Origin: Tolypocladium sp. Sup5 PDA-1
Taxonomy: Eukaryota > Ascomycota > Sordariomycetes > Hypocreales > Ophiocordycipitaceae
DNA: 64,000 nt
NCBI GenBank assembly: GCA_000750105.3
Contig: JPHH03000027.1
Coordinates: 248,001-312,000, forward strand
Direction of reading: 5' to 3'
The notes beneath the pieces were generated by a model. It saw nothing but the letters and a program-made list of their open reading frames with translations, did not search any database and had not been told where the DNA came from. Numbering within the stretch: position 1 is the first letter of the stretch; every line of letters starts with the position of its first letter. The position numbers and the translations under genes are program-made. Positions 44,083 through 57,291 of this stretch are shown piece after piece.

Positions 44083-45682
44083 GGCGGATGGTGGTTGAGG
44101 AGTCGAGCCTCTGGAAGCTTGAGACGGGTGAAATCCTTGGGAACACTCGATGGAGGACCTTCAAGCCCAGAGCTCTAAGAGCCTTGAATGGGCTGGGGCA
44201 AAAGATTTCCAATGCCCAAGGACACTGCGTTGTCGCTCTTCGTCAGCCCTCAAGATACTCTTTGCGAGACACGGAAACGGGACCTACCGTGGTACCACAA
44301 ATCTCTGGTGGAAGATGCTGTCTTTGGCCACGAACCCTGGACGAGGCGGTGGTTCGTATTACGTCCTATGGGATGCAGCGAGGGTCGAACAACGAGGCCG
44401 TCGAGCTGGTCCCGGTAATGATGGTGGTTCGAGGTAACGACGGATCGACGTGGGAGGTAGCGAATGGCGGGAGCCCAGCAACGTCAACCGGAACGAAAGC
44501 GATGCTCAAGGAGTAGCTCGAATTCTGCTCGACAACCTTGCGCCGGAACTCAGCAACAGTCGACGACAAGAAGGACGAAACGAAGGAAGGTAAGTTGGAG
44601 AAGAGGTTTGGCGAAGGTAAGGCGAGGGGGGGGAGGTGTGAAAGAGGAGACAGGCGAGCAGTTGATGATCAAGGATTCAAGGGCCAGGCACACAAGGCCA
44701 GGCCAACGGTGGGAGAGGTGGGTTCGACTTACAAGATCGGTCGCTGGCTTCCACTCGATCTTTTGCCAGCGCCAGCGCCTGGTGAGCAGAATGGCAGACG
44801 ACAGGGGTAGGCAGGGCGTGCGTCTCGCCTCGAGGACCCTGGCCGAATGCCCAGGACCGGATTCAGGCTACGACGGTAATAGTCGTATACGGGTAGCACC
44901 CACGCCTCCACGAGCAGCGGACAACCGTGTGAGAAGGGCACAAACAAGTACACGACGACGACGACGAGGACTCGACGGGGCGCGGGGCAGACAAGGATAA
45001 AGAACTCATCAACCAAGACGAAGGGGCCCGAGGGGGGACCTTGCGGCCAAGTGAAGGAATATTATAACCTATGCAAGCGAACCTGCAACAACGGCGGTCG
45101 GGTCCAGCTCTCGCCAGGCCAGGCCAGCTCTCGCCAACCGAGCGGACGCAGGCCAGCTCATCCGGGCGGAACGAGAAGCTCTGGCGGCACCCACTTGGGC
45201 TGTTGGAGGAGGAAGTTGGAAAAGGGGAGTGGTGATAGCACGGGAGCCTGGTCTTGGCCCACGTTTTCCCATGGCTGGCCCACACCCCTGGCCAGGAGCC
45301 TAGGGCCGCGAGTTAAAAGGTTGGCTCAAGAAGTTTGGCCCCCCCCCTGTTCGTCCGACAAGGAGGGCCAGCGGTTCCGCCGCATGACGGAGCGGCGCAA
45401 TAGGAAGGACAACGGCGCACTGTGCGTGGTACCAGTGCTTCGGCGCCGGCGGGTGAGGGCGTTCGTCGATGAGGCGCGTGGCTTGACGACGCCATCGTCA
45501 ACGTCGATGTGAGGCCTGGGAACGCCTGTCCTGGCTGCTACAGCGTCCGTCCCGACAGAGTCCTCGTCCACCAGCAACCACAAACCATGACGGAGACGCG
45601 ATCGTGACAGAACAACCCGATCTCCGAAGCTAGTGAGTGCGTCTATCGGTGGAGATGGACGGACTACTGCCATCTGATGAGT

Positions 45683-45710
45683 GAACGAACGAACGAACGA
45701 ACGAACGAAC
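45683..45710 (+). repeat. (GAAC)7 microsatellite
   Basis: There are seven perfect tandem copies of GAAC, 28 bases, in non-coding DNA. Confidence 0.95.
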
Positions 45711-48700
45711 GCTGTCCTGGCGACGGAGGGGCCGGCCTCACACTGACGGCGAGTCACGGGATGGGTCCGAGGCGGCCCAGATGGTGTGTGCCCACACATG
45801 GCGACAGACGGGGATTCGTGACGCGGTGCAGCGCTTCTCGTCGTCGGGTCGTCGTGAGTTGCAGGCGGCTTGGCTTCAGGTCATGTCGTTCAGGCTGTTC
45901 GCTGAGACGGGCCCAACACTGAAACAGACGGCGGCTCGCCAGAGGGGCGGAGCTCCAGCGGGAAAGCGCTCCCCCAAGGTGGACTGTACGCGGCAGCCTG
46001 GGCGTTCAGGGCGCGCTAGGCCCGGGACTTCCAAACCTTTCAGGGCCTTTCAGCGCTCTGGGGTACCCACTCGGGCCTGGACGCGCCAGTAGCGCCTGGC
46101 ACCGCTGCCGCTGAACAGTTGAACCCCACAACCTCGGGCAGTTTGCGAGAAGCCACAGCGATACAGTAGAGCCGTTAAAGCGGCAACGCGCCCGTTTCTG
46201 CGTCTCCACTATCGCCCGCGGCTGATCCCTGGCCCCTGGACCCTGGCACGCCCTCCTTCCTGCCATAGCGAAGCTGTGGCGCACCGCTCGCAAACGGTCC
46301 TGCCCTAGCGACCTTGTTCACCGAATCAGCAAAAGGGCGGATGAAGAAAGAGCAGATGAATTTCCACAACGACCGTTTGTCCCGCACTTTCGTCGGGCCC
46401 CCGTTCTGCCGAAGTCACCGACGGGAAAGAACGACGACGATGATAGAATTGCACAGCCCGAGGCCTGGACCAACAGAACGGTGCTGCACTGCGATAACGC
46501 ACGCTACGCGCTCCGCGTTTTTTGTCTCACATATTTTTTTGGTCTTTTCCTTTACAGCGGTTGCGTATCCGTATGTACTTCGTACCTTACAATGTCACAA
46601 TGACCGTCCCAGAGCACTGATTTTGTCTTACACACGGTCCCGTCCGCACGTGAGGGACATGGCTGCGGGAGCATCTGGAACACGCGCACAACCTTCTTTG
46701 GACGAGCAACCCCCCGGACACGGTCAAAGCAGCCGAGCAGAGTTGGTCTGAGGGCCCCCAAGCCGCCGAGCATGCTCATCACAGGACACGCAACAAAAAG
46801 GAAAATGAAAATGAAGCTGCTCGCTCGCGACCGGCACCCCCGGCTACTGCAGCCCATGCCGCAGGCTGCATGCGTGCGTGCGCTGTCCGCGAGCGACTAT
46901 TTTTGGGGCACACCAGGTGTTGCCGCTCGTATTCCTGCATGCCATGCGCACACACACCTGAACCTGAGGCTCCAGATCCTGGCGTTTTTTTATCCCCTCT
47001 TGAGCGCGTTTCTTTCGCTCGCATCGCTCACCCCCTCTGCTTCGCCTGCAGGGCTGGCTTTGTGCGTTGGAGGTTTTTTTTCTTTTCGAGCGAGGGCAAC
47101 TTCATGCGCCACACAAACGGCGACAGCAGACCGAGCTCAGACGGCGCGCCTGTGGTCCCTCGGGTTGCCGGGACCGGACCGGATCGCCAGCCGGTTATTA
47201 AGGTTTTCGCGAAACTCGCCATTGGCCAAGACACAAGCCCTCTGGGTTCTGGCTTGCGCCCAGCGTTGTCTTTTCGCTGGGGACGGCCGGAGTCCGGACA
47301 GCGGCGTTTGTGAGGTGCGATCCGTGCATGCCCACGCAAGCCCTGCGCCATGTCCCCTACGATGCCCCAATGTCTGCCGTGGGGCTGTGTGATAATAGAC
47401 ACAGACGGGACGGGAGTTGTTGGACGAGCGATCACGTTGCACCAGCGAGGCTGGCTTGGTGAGAGGCGAGCTGGCCGGCTGGTTGCACGAGCAAACGCCC
47501 ACGGCATTGATGCAGCCTCGCCGGCGCCACGAGGGATACGGTATTGCCCAAGGTAATAAGCCAGATAGATCACCCGCCTCGAGATGATGCCGATGTCGAA
47601 TCGGGCATCTGTCAATCTCCGTCCGCATTAGAGCTCGCCTGTCGGACCGGGGGCGGAACGGCGATGCGTGGCGTGCAGTCTATTGAACGGTGGACCTGAT
47701 GCTGCAATTTCTGCTGCGTTGCGAGCAGCATCGTGACGGCTCGCACGCACATCACTCACCGTGGCTTGCAGCTGAACACCTCCTCCGACCCCGGGGGCGC
47801 GCCCGACAGCACCCCGATAATAGTCATTCGGAAACCCATCCGGTCGCAGCCATGCGCCGAATCCCAGTTCAGGCGGCGTTTGAACCTCCCGCCGTTTGGA
47901 CTCCACGACTCCATTTTCCCATTTAGATGGGGGCCCCGGATGCCGAGCCAGCTGAACATGAACAACACACCATGCAAGCTCGCCGACCAGCAGCAAAACT
48001 TGACAAGAAAGAGAGAAAATACTTCATTCTGCCGACGAGTAAGAAGCGCAGCCGCGAGTGACAATAGTCGTTGAACCGCGGAAGATACTCCGTACACGAG
48101 CCCATTCCCCACCGCGGAAGCAAGAAACAGCGACAAACCATGACGTGTGCCGAGCCGACTGGACTTACACGGAGGGCTCCACACCGGCGACACGGCCCCC
48201 AACTTGGCGCGCGAGTCAATGGCAGAACAAACGCCAGCAGGCGGTGCGCATCGTACAGTAAAATTGCAGAGGGCAGAAAGGTTAAAAAAAAACCCACGGA
48301 GCAGCAACCAGGCTTCGTGAGGCAAGCAAGCAATTTTTCTTCCCCTTCCGGGTCCGCCGTCGAGCGTCGTACAAGTCGAAGCCGTCAATCTTGGCGCCGG
48401 CGCCCCTGCAAAAGCAAACCACCGACAAACACCACGGACGCTTACAGCCAGGGCAGGGGACGTGTAAGCCGTCACGGCACTGACAGTGACGGATAGCAAA
48501 CCCCCGTCCGAAATTGCTTGCTTCTTTTCGAAAACTTGTGAAGCACGCCCCGGCCGGCGCTTCGTATCATGTCCAGTCCCAGCAACCCAGCTGACGGGAT
48601 ATATGGACCGGTGCTTGCTGCAACCGCGCACGAGCTGTGTGGCCCTGCCTGGGCCTATCGCTGCCCCTGCGTGCGTCTTGCGGATGAGCACATAGAGCGC

Positions 48701-49008
48701 CAGAGGCTAGACTACAACAAGTGTGAATGAATGGCATTGTAAGGACCGGCCAGATAAGAGTCGGTGAAGAGAGCGTGGTGAGTGGCTGGCTTGGTCGTGT
48801 CTTAAACGTACATGACCCGAGCTGCACACCCCCGAGAGACACCCGCTGTCTCATCAAGGCGTCTCAACCCTATCGCCAGTGTCTTATCGTGTCTTAATCG
48901 GCCTCGACCGCTCCATTGTCATCCGTATCTTTGTCTAACTTCTGTAAATGAAGAATATCCGCAGATGCCTAGATACACTGGCCCCCGTATCTCGCGGAGC
49001 TAAAAAAA

Positions 49009-49034
49009 CAACAACAACAACAACAACAACAACA
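49009..49034 (+). repeat. (CAA)n microsatellite
   Basis: About eight perfect CAA units follow an A-run, about 0.3 kb downstream of the GH16 stop on the opposite strand. Confidence 0.9.
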
Positions 49035-49305
49035 GCATGCAGAGCTCAAACGCCGGTATCCCAAGATATCATATCCCATGTAGTGCTAGCATGTGTATGT
49101 GTGCTCAAGATGACCCCCCATGTCATCGTAGATGAATGCCCGTGTAACAGAGAATTAGTTTCAAACTCGCACAGTCCCGCCCGTCGCCCAGAGTATATCC
49201 CTTCCAATTTTCTCGTCCCACCCACCGTATTCTATGATTAAGCCATGTATTGAGTGACAATGTAAAAGGAAATGACACGGACAGTCCGAGGGGTGTGAGA
49301 GCGTC

Positions 49306-50822
49306 TCACAGCTCCTCGGTGCCGTCGCACTGCTGCACCATCACCACCCGGCTCACCTCGAGCTGGGGCTGCTTCCACGTCGGATACCAGCTTTCGCGAG
49401 CCTTCCAAAAGTCCTTTTTGGCGTTCTCCGAGCGGTCCAGCCACGGCTTGCCCGACTGACCGTCCTCAAACCACCCGTTGGTGCCGCCGACGGCCAGGTT
49501 GATGATGAGGTAAAAGTCCTGGTCAAACGGCGTGTTGTCGCGTCCCATCTCGCTCCACTTGTCGGCCAGCCGCGTGCCGTTGGAGCTGGTTTCGGGAAAG
49601 TTGCCGCGCTTCCACATGGGTTTGTCGAAGTTTGTGAACATCACCTGCAGCAGGCGGCTGTTGACGTAGGTGAAGACGTACTTTTGCGACCACTCGAGGC
49701 CAAACGTGTTGAAGCCCTTGCTGTACGTCGTGTGCAGCGCCTTGCGCTTGTTGTTGGTCTTCCACCACGCGTCGTTGGCCGGGTCCGGTCCCCAGTGGAG
49801 GGCCGACGAGACAATGTCGTTGCCGCCCTGCCCGTACGTCCAATTGTTGCCGCGCGACTCCATAATGTCAATCTCGCCCGACGCGGGCCAGGGGCCGTAC
49901 GTGTCCTTGACCGGCATCATCCAGATGGCGGGCCAGAGCCAGTCGCCCTCGGGCAGCTTGGCCGTGACCTCGACGCGGCCGTACTTGAGCTTGGCGCCCT
50001 TCTTGGTGTTGATGCGACCCGACTTGGTGGGCGGCACGACGCTCGAGTTGCCGCTGGTCGTGTTGGTGGCGGCGACACAGCTGTACCAGTCCTTGGACGT
50101 GCAGGTGCCGTCCTTGAGCAGGTTGATGACATTGTCCTTTTCCACCTTGTCGGCATCCTGGAGAGTGGCCTTGATGACGAGGTTTCCGTTCTGGACGAAG
50201 ACGTTCTCGTCATTACCAGTGGTCTGCTCGAATTCACCATTTCTGCGGCGCTTGTCAGTAAGGATTTGTAGTCGGGGACGTGAGGCGGGAGAAGCCCATA
50301 CCCGAAGCCACCAACTGCGACCTCTTTGGTCCATATGTTGGTATTGAAGCCGCCGTCAAAGTTCTCGTCCATGACCGGGCAGTACTTGTGGTGGACCACG
50401 CTGCGCAGGCCGTCCCATACCAAGAAGCCTGAGATGCCTAGGCCGATGATGATGCCGATGATGGGTAAGATGGTAACCCACTTCTCCTTGGGGTCCCTTT
50501 TATCGAGCCATGGCTTCTCGATGTCGCCCTTCCTGACACGTCTTGAGTGGAAGAAGCGCTGCGAGCGCTCGTCGAAGCGGGTTCCCAGGGCGCTGGATGA
50601 GCCGTAGCTCGAGGCCGGGCGGGACGCATCTGGGCTACCAAAGGGATTTGTGCTACCGCCAGGTCGGTGCGACGATGCTGTGTCGTTCTCGCCAAAGGGG
50701 TTGCGACCGCCGTCTGTGTTTGGCGTGCCGGGGCGGAGGGGGGTGATGTTGGTGGAGGTGGCGGCCGAGGGGACGACTGGCCGGCCATAGTAGCCGTTGT
50801 TGTTGTAGTGCTCTTGGTCCAT
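49306..50822 (-). CDS. Membrane-anchored GH16 beta-glucanase/transglycosylase-like protein
   Basis: This encodes 485 aa in two exons, complement(50302-50822, 49306-50242), with a 59-nt intron joining VAVGGFG to NGEFEQTTG. The N-terminus is a cytosolic Asn/Pro/Ser-rich stretch with NPFG repeats, then a signal-anchor helix (WVTILPIIGIIIGLGISGFLVWDGL, about residues 117-141), making a type II membrane protein with the catalytic domain outside. The GH16 fold begins at DENFDGGFNTNIWTKEV; the catalytic motif ASGEIDIMESRG (about 291-302) keeps both glutamates and the aspartate. Trp-rich strands follow, including LINLAVGGTNGWFEDG. It probably acts on beta-1,3- or mixed-linked glucan in the wall. It is close to the GT2 and FAS1 genes, forming a wall-related group. 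Confidence 0.9.
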
Positions 50823-53800
50823 GGCTGCGGATGGAGAGAAAGGGGACGAGTGAGGTTATTGGGGAGGCTGGCTGCGAGCTCGAGAGCCGCACCAGTAGAG
50901 CGCCGTCCGTCTGGCTATCACCAGGATGGCCGGAAGTCGATGTTGCAGTCGAGCCGGCGGGGGAGAGCGCAGTTGAAGCGAACGGGACGGGTGCGGAAGG
51001 GATAAAGGAGCAACTAAGCTAAGCTGATGGCAGGGCGTGCGTGTGCCGCTGTAACAAACGATTGTGAGGGCCCAAGTCGTAATTATGAAGCTGAACATGC
51101 AGAGAGGCAAGTGTGTGAGCGAAGGACTTGATCGGATCCGGGTTGGTTGGAGCTGCAGGTCGTGACGCCGTGGCATCCAGTCAGGCTAGCATTTTGTTTG
51201 TTGCCCTCGAGTTCGGCGTCGGCGGCGGAGGGGGCCTGGGGGCTTCTTCCAGCCCAGCCCAGCTGGTGCAGTGGAGTCGCCGCCGCCTGTGGGCTGCGAA
51301 ACTGCAGGTCAAAGGGCCTCCGCTCCACGCCCCATCGCATCGCATCGCCATCCGCCACCCGTCTGAATGCTTAATCCAGTCTCGCCTCCTAGCTGACTGA
51401 CCCCCCAAACGGCCCAGCCCCCTCTACTCGTAAGGTAGGCAGGCAAACGAGCAGGACGCCGACAGCTAGCCGTAGCCCGTAGCGATCCCTGCTGGCGAGC
51501 AAGGCCAGGGACCAGGGTGATTTCTTTCCGGCCGGCCTCCCCCAAGGCGGGCGTCGAACCGAACAAACTACTCCGTAGTCCGTACGGATACTGTACTCGT
51601 ACGACCGCAGCCACAAGCCGGCGCACGTTGACTTTCCTCTTTCATGCAGTGGCGCTCGCGCTCACGCCTCGTTCCCCGAACCGTGAGGGTGTCGCAAGAC
51701 CCAACGTGCTGTGTGGTTTGGCTTGGCCAGCCAGTCCCCAGGCCCTGTTCGCCAATAGTCGCTGTACGGGATAACCGAGCTGCTGTGCTTGGCCTGCGCG
51801 CACTGTTGCATCTGGACCCCGTGCCAGAGACGAGCTGCTCATTGTAACCTTCGTGTTGGCAATATTGATTGCACCCGCCGCGAAACGTCGCCAAGGGCCT
51901 CCACCGGCGCTTCCTTTCATGTCGATTCCGTGGCAGCTGGACACTCACCGCACGGCCAATTTCCCCTTGCGCCCCCAGTGAAGCTCACGTTACGACTCGG
52001 ACCCGAGGCCGAAAGTCGTTGGCGATACGCTTTGTGCTGGCTCTGGCGCTGGCACTGGCGATGGCGCATGGCATTGCGTAGATCGATGGGGCAGAGGTGA
52101 ACTCTGTTCTGGCCGGTGCTTCCTCGCCAACGACGAAGCGCCGTCGCTGTCGCCGGTACGGGGCATCGTCAGCTCGAGACTTCAGACGACAGCAAAAGCG
52201 GCGTGTTGTCGTGGCTGAATAAGGTGCCTGTGGCTTGCACTAGCCCCCTGTTCCTGCATGGCTCTGCCCCCAGAATCCCTGCGGGGCTTAGGCACACGCC
52301 CCTGCTGGCTTCTTCATTTCGGGAAAGCGCTCTGGAAGACGAAGGGCACGTTCCCTCGTCGAGGATACTCCGTGCTTCCACCGTAGTACTCGTACGGAGT
52401 AGGCACATCTCGTTTGGTGACCCCTCTTGTCCTGCCCTCTGGCCTCGTTATCGCTCAATGTTGTTTGTGCTCCCATCGCCCAAGCCGCAATCAACAACCG
52501 CCTGCCCCTCAGGTCGTTTACCAGGGCGTGGAGATGACCTGGGAAGAGTCCAGCTGGATAGGACGGGGGCACTACCCTCCCACGTGAGGGCGTCGCCCAC
52601 TGGAACGCAGAATCGCATGGCCTCCCCGTAGCGGGCACCAGCACCACGGTACCCGATTGCCCGGCCCGAAACTCTATGACCCAATGGTCGACTCGCGTGG
52701 CAGGCTTGTCCCGAACTATCTACGTTTTGGACGGAGAAACGAAAAACTCAATAGCCACGCTTGCTGTCGTTTCCATCAACCCGGGTCTGCCGAGACGTTG
52801 GTTCAGGAACTTCAGCTGAGCACGCGGTTTGCATTGTGCGGCTCGTCGGAGTAGTAGGCCAATTGCTGCCGTGTAGCAATCGAGTTTCCCCGTACTCGAG
52901 CTCCCCCCCGGGCCACGCCCAGCGCCGGCGACTGGCGATGCGACGCTGGTTCTCGCCTGCGTCATTCCAACTTCAAGGTTTCCACGCTGAAATTGCACCT
53001 CGTGGTGGCTGGCGTGTTGTCGACGAGTGCTGCCGAGGCAAGGCCCGCAGAGTGCCAAGCCGATTGCAATCACCCACTCATCGAGTCCTCAATGACACAT
53101 TTCTCATCATGGGCTCATGGCCGCGTGAGGACTTGGTGGTGGTTCAGCTCCTTCGACAGACGTTCTGGCAGCCTTCGGTTGTATCCGAAATCAGGATTCT
53201 GCGATTTTGCTGCCTGGCAGGTGACAGCGGCCAACCAGCCACAATCTTTGTGGTCATGCAGGACATGCACCGAATGCCCCAACAATTGGGCAGCGCATAT
53301 CCGAGCTGAACTTGATGCGGCATCACTCGCCTTCAGCCGCCTGCCGCATTGCTGTGCTGCAACGTGATAACTGGCGCAGGAGCATCGCCACGACCGTTCA
53401 GCCGTTCGACGCCCGAGTTGTAGTCTTGTGGCGTGACAGCGCCATTCGAAACTTCCCCAGGAACTTGAAACTCGAAAGCCGTTCACATGCCATCAGCCAC
53501 GTTCAGCCATTGTCCATCAAACTGGCCATTCACGTATTTTCCGGTGGTCCCGGAATGGCGAGCCGACAGCCGACACAGCGCACAGATCGACGCCAATCGT
53601 AAAAGAACCTTCTATTGGTGCGGCTCCATCCAATCCAAGGGACCCGCTATTAATAACTGGCGCCATGAGGGTGCTCTGGCTGCCTGTCCCAACAGCCTTT
53701 GGTCGATGTCGTGTCTGCAGACTCGCATGCTTCTTACAACCAAAGCTGTGCAAGCTACAGCCTGTGGGACCACACCGTGCGGGCTTGAAGTTTTCGACGG

Positions 53801-55952
53801 CCCGTGGTACTTACCGACGGCCTGGACAGGCTTGCATGATTGTCGATGCCCAAGATGCACCGCTGAGATATCAGCCGGCTTGCCCGCTATTCAAAGCGCC
53901 ATCGGCACGCAAGGGATAGCCTGGCGTGAAACGAAAGCATAGCGGAATGGCAAGGCTAGACTAGGCACTCCGTCGGATCGGCCATGAACGAGAACAACGG
54001 GTTTGGTCGGTGTATATCGGTCAGCGTTGCATGGTATGGTCTCGGTCAATGCCTGATCGAACAGCCCTGCAACACTGCCCAACAGACCTTCACTGAGCCA
54101 AAGGTTGGACATTGTCGAATGCCGTGCAAACAGGAGCTTGCTGGCAGGCTCTGCATTGGTACTCCGTATCGTGGTAGACAACGGCCGCAAGCTTCAGTCT
54201 TGGCTCGAGCCCTTGCCTGTAAGTCGAGGCAACACTCTGCTGCGCCGTTGCCCAGAGACTGTTCCTCCAAGCAACCAAGCCCGCTACTGCATTCTTCTCA
54301 AAAGCCTGAAGTCCTCGGTGCTCCAATGTGACAGCTCGCGGAAATTCGCATATGTCTCCGGCGCAAGTCTGCGCAGATATCGAGCTGCTGGGCGGGATGC
54401 GGGAACTCGTCAACGCCAATCTCTTCGATGAGCATCGGACTAATCTGGCGCAAGCCCTATACACGAGGCACGGCCGGGGCCTTCAATAGCCTTATCTCGC
54501 ATGCAGTTATTGATATCGCCATCTCTAGTCTACCTACGGGAGGCTGGCCGTTGGCCGGGCCGGGGCCACTATGTGTTTCACGGCGGGACCGGGGGCGGCT
54601 TTGCTCAGTCTCCATTATCGCGAGCTGTGCAATCGCCAAGATGACACGGCCGAAATGCCTCCGGGAATCTGGTCCGGTTCTGACGGTGTTGTCCAAAGCC
54701 GGCCGGGACACGACATGCCCCCACCCATCAAACGGCCCAGCAGGGGGGCCTTGCAGCTGTCAAGTCCCAAGATCTCGTATCCGAGTTTCGACAAAACCGA
54801 CCGGTCGTTGCCAACGCATCCAAGCTACTAATAATATACGAGAATCCGTACGTAGGGGGCAAGTGATGAGTTTTGCACCGAGGTACGCGGGTGGAGATGT
54901 GAAACGGACCTTTTCTCGCTAGCCTGCGCAGGCCCATGGCAGTTTCTTCTTCTTCGTATGCGATTGTCGTGAATGTCGCCCAACCACTCAACGCAAGGGT
55001 GGCAGAGAGAGCCGGTATGGCCGCGGCACTTGCGTCTGTTTGCGCCATCGGGGTGGGCGTTGGGCGATCATTGCGGCTCAGCAGCATGCAGGAAACAGGA
55101 GACTTCGGAAAAGGCTCAAGTCAGCCGCCCCTTGTTGGTCTTCCGAACTAAAAAGCCCGTTTGGATACGATGATGGCGTTGCCGTTGCTGGCCAACCGCC
55201 TGCAGATCATAGCCAGTGCGGTGCCGTTCCGAGTGAGTGGTTGGCTCGCAATGCCCTGTCACGGATAACCAGGCACTGTACGAGACGCCGTCTCGGAAGA
55301 GAGCCCTTCAGGGGCCAGCAAGTCGCTGCCAACCCGAGCTGCAGCCCAGGGGCTTTTTGCGCAGGGCAGGAAACCTTTGTTCGTTTCGCAAGCAGCGTCG
55401 GGTCGTGATGCAATGGCTGACCCGTGACTGTGGATCGACGCGGGCGGCGCCTCTCCAAGCCTGATGGTCGTACAAGCTGAGTGCCAACCAAGATCCTTAC
55501 CTCGCAAGATCTCGTTGCGGCGCCCTATGCACTTGCCAGCTCGTATTGCGTGCCCCTGCGTCTCCCTGCTGTGCTCTTCTGTTGTGCCTTTCTGTTGTGC
55601 ACAGGTTGTTGATGTGGTGCAGCCAGCGTGTTCTGCGTGTCGCAGTCGAATTGGCCAGTGCTCCTGCTCCCTTCGGCGGCCTGGTCCATTCGGAGGAAGG
55701 AGCGCCACCAACGATTGTTCTTACCTGCCTCCGTTGTCGCTTGCTCACCGGGCTCGTCACCTCAGCCTCCCAGGCGCCAGGTTACGGCACTGACGTGCTG
55801 CCATCTTAGGTACCTTATCCGGCGTGCCCAACGTCCAGGCCTACAGAGCGCAGGTGTGAGTATTCATTGCTCTGGGCCCCTGTAGACGATTTTCGCATCT
55901 CCTTGAGGCTGGAGGATATACCCAAGTCGCAATTGCATCGATACGGCACGCC
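50823..55952. other. 5.1-kb divergent region without recognisable genes
   Basis: This lies between the GH16 gene (-) and the FAS1 gene (+). Open frames on both strands are short and without domains. TACTCCGTA-type elements occur at about 51568-51602, 52365-52402 and 54159. I do not see transposase, reverse transcriptase or RIP-like TA enrichment. Confidence 0.5.
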
Positions 55953-57291
55953 ATGCTGCTCTCCAAAGCGCTCCTCGGCCTCGCTGGCCTCTTTGTGTCT
56001 GTCGCCGTGGCGGACGATCAAACGGATCTGGGCTCCGTGCTGGGAGCCGAAAAGAACCTCACTAAGTACTATGACCTGATCAAGGCAAGTCGATGGTGCC
56101 GCATCTCATGGTTGGCTTCACCTTGCTGACCTGCTGCCTAGAAATACCCAGACATCTTGCTCCAGCTTCCCAGCTACAAGGGCGTCACGGTGAGCTCACG
56201 CAACCTCTCCAACCCACGCTGCAGCCGCTGACCTCCCTCAGATCATTGCGCCTTCTGATAAGGCCTTTGACAACATCCCCTACACGGCCCTCAACGGCCA
56301 GTGGGATCCAGAGGACAAGGCCAAGACCGTGCCCCTCCTGCAGTATCACATCCTCCAAGGCACCGTCTCAGCAAAGGGCATCGACATTGGCCCGACCTTC
56401 GCCAAGACGACGCTGTTGACCGACCCTAAGTACACCAACGTCACCTCCGGCCAGAATGTCCTGGTCGACAAGCAGCCCGCGGCCGGCTCCAGCGTCATCT
56501 TCACCACCGGCATGGGCACGCGCTGCTCGCTGCTCAAGGGAGACATTGAGTTCCAGGGCGGCCTTATCCAGATCGTCGACAACCTCCTGATCCCGCCTGC
56601 CCGCCTCGACAAGACGGCTGAGGCGTTCAAGGTGTCGTCTTTCCTCGGCGGCCTGTATGCCGCGAAGCTCATGCCGGACACGGCTGACCGCAAGAACATT
56701 ACCGTCTTTGCGCCCGAGGATGACGCGTTTGGGCTTATTGGCGGCGGCCTCGAGAAGATGGATGCAAAGCAGCTTGCGCGCGTCATGGGTTACCACATCA
56801 TCCCCGACCAAGTCCTCGTCTCGTCTGCCATGACCAACAACACCAAGTTCAAAACGCTGGCCACGGATGCCTCTGGCAAAGGAGCGTCCGTTGTCATCCG
56901 CCAGTCTGGCAACAACAAATATGTCAACTCGGCCCAGATCGTGCAGCCAGACATCCTCATCGCCAACGGCGTCCTCCACCTCATCTCCAACGTCCTCAGC
57001 CCCGACGCCGAGTCCGCGATACCAAACCCCTCCATCGGCACGCAGGCTCCCGTCTTCCCCGTCAGCAGCATAAAGGGGGCCTTTACGTCGGCCCTGCCCT
57101 GTACGACAAACTGCCCAGTCACCACCACCGCGGCGTCCGATGTCTCGGCAGGGGCCACCGCCACACCCACCACGTCCGTCTTCTCGAGCTCCAGCAAGGC
57201 AGCCGCTCCCGCCAGATGCACAGCTCAAGTGGCTGGTGCCGCGGCCATGGGCCTGTTGGGGGTTGGTGCCGGGTTGGCGCCGTGGCTGTAA
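55953..57291 (+). CDS. GPI-anchored fasciclin (FAS1) domain cell-surface protein
   Basis: This encodes 409 aa in three exons, 55953-56084, 56142-56189 and 56242-57291. The signal peptide is MLLSKALLGLAGLFVSVAVA, cut before DDQTD. Two FAS1 domains follow: domain 1 runs from about residue 25 (VIIAPSDKAFDNIPY, then YHILQG) and domain 2 from about residue 190 (NITVFAPEDDAFGLIG, then GYHIIPD, ending HLISNVLSPD). A Ser/Thr/Ala-rich stalk and a hydrophobic tail (VAGAAAMGLLGVGAGLAPWL) indicate a GPI anchor. FAS1 proteins act in cell adhesion. The first intron uses a GC donor (AAG|GCAAGT); the second exon is only 48 nt. Splicing joins LIK-KYPDILLQLPSYKGVT-IIAPSDKAF, the expected FAS1 start. Confidence 0.88.

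Larger units (their letters stand above)
44083..49305. other. 5.2-kb region without recognisable genes
   Basis: This lies upstream of the GT2 gene and downstream of the GH16 gene. Many medium open frames exist on both strands (longest 47756-48691, minus), but none has a domain, consistent codon bias or plausible intron structure. It holds a (GAAC)7 microsatellite, a 20-bp-period repeat of CCAGCTCTCGCCA at 45103-45135, a (CAA)n run near 49009-49033, and TACTTCGTAC/TACTCCGTAC elements at about 46574 and 48085. I see no RNA gene. Confidence 0.5.

Noticed and set aside
47756..48691. 311-codon minus-strand frame in the GT2-GH16 gap
   Set aside because: No domain or codon bias like the real genes; treated as chance.
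50823..55952. Old transposon in the long GH16-FAS1 gap
   Set aside because: No terminal repeats, transposase or reverse-transcriptase motifs, and no RIP-like TA enrichment are visible by eye.
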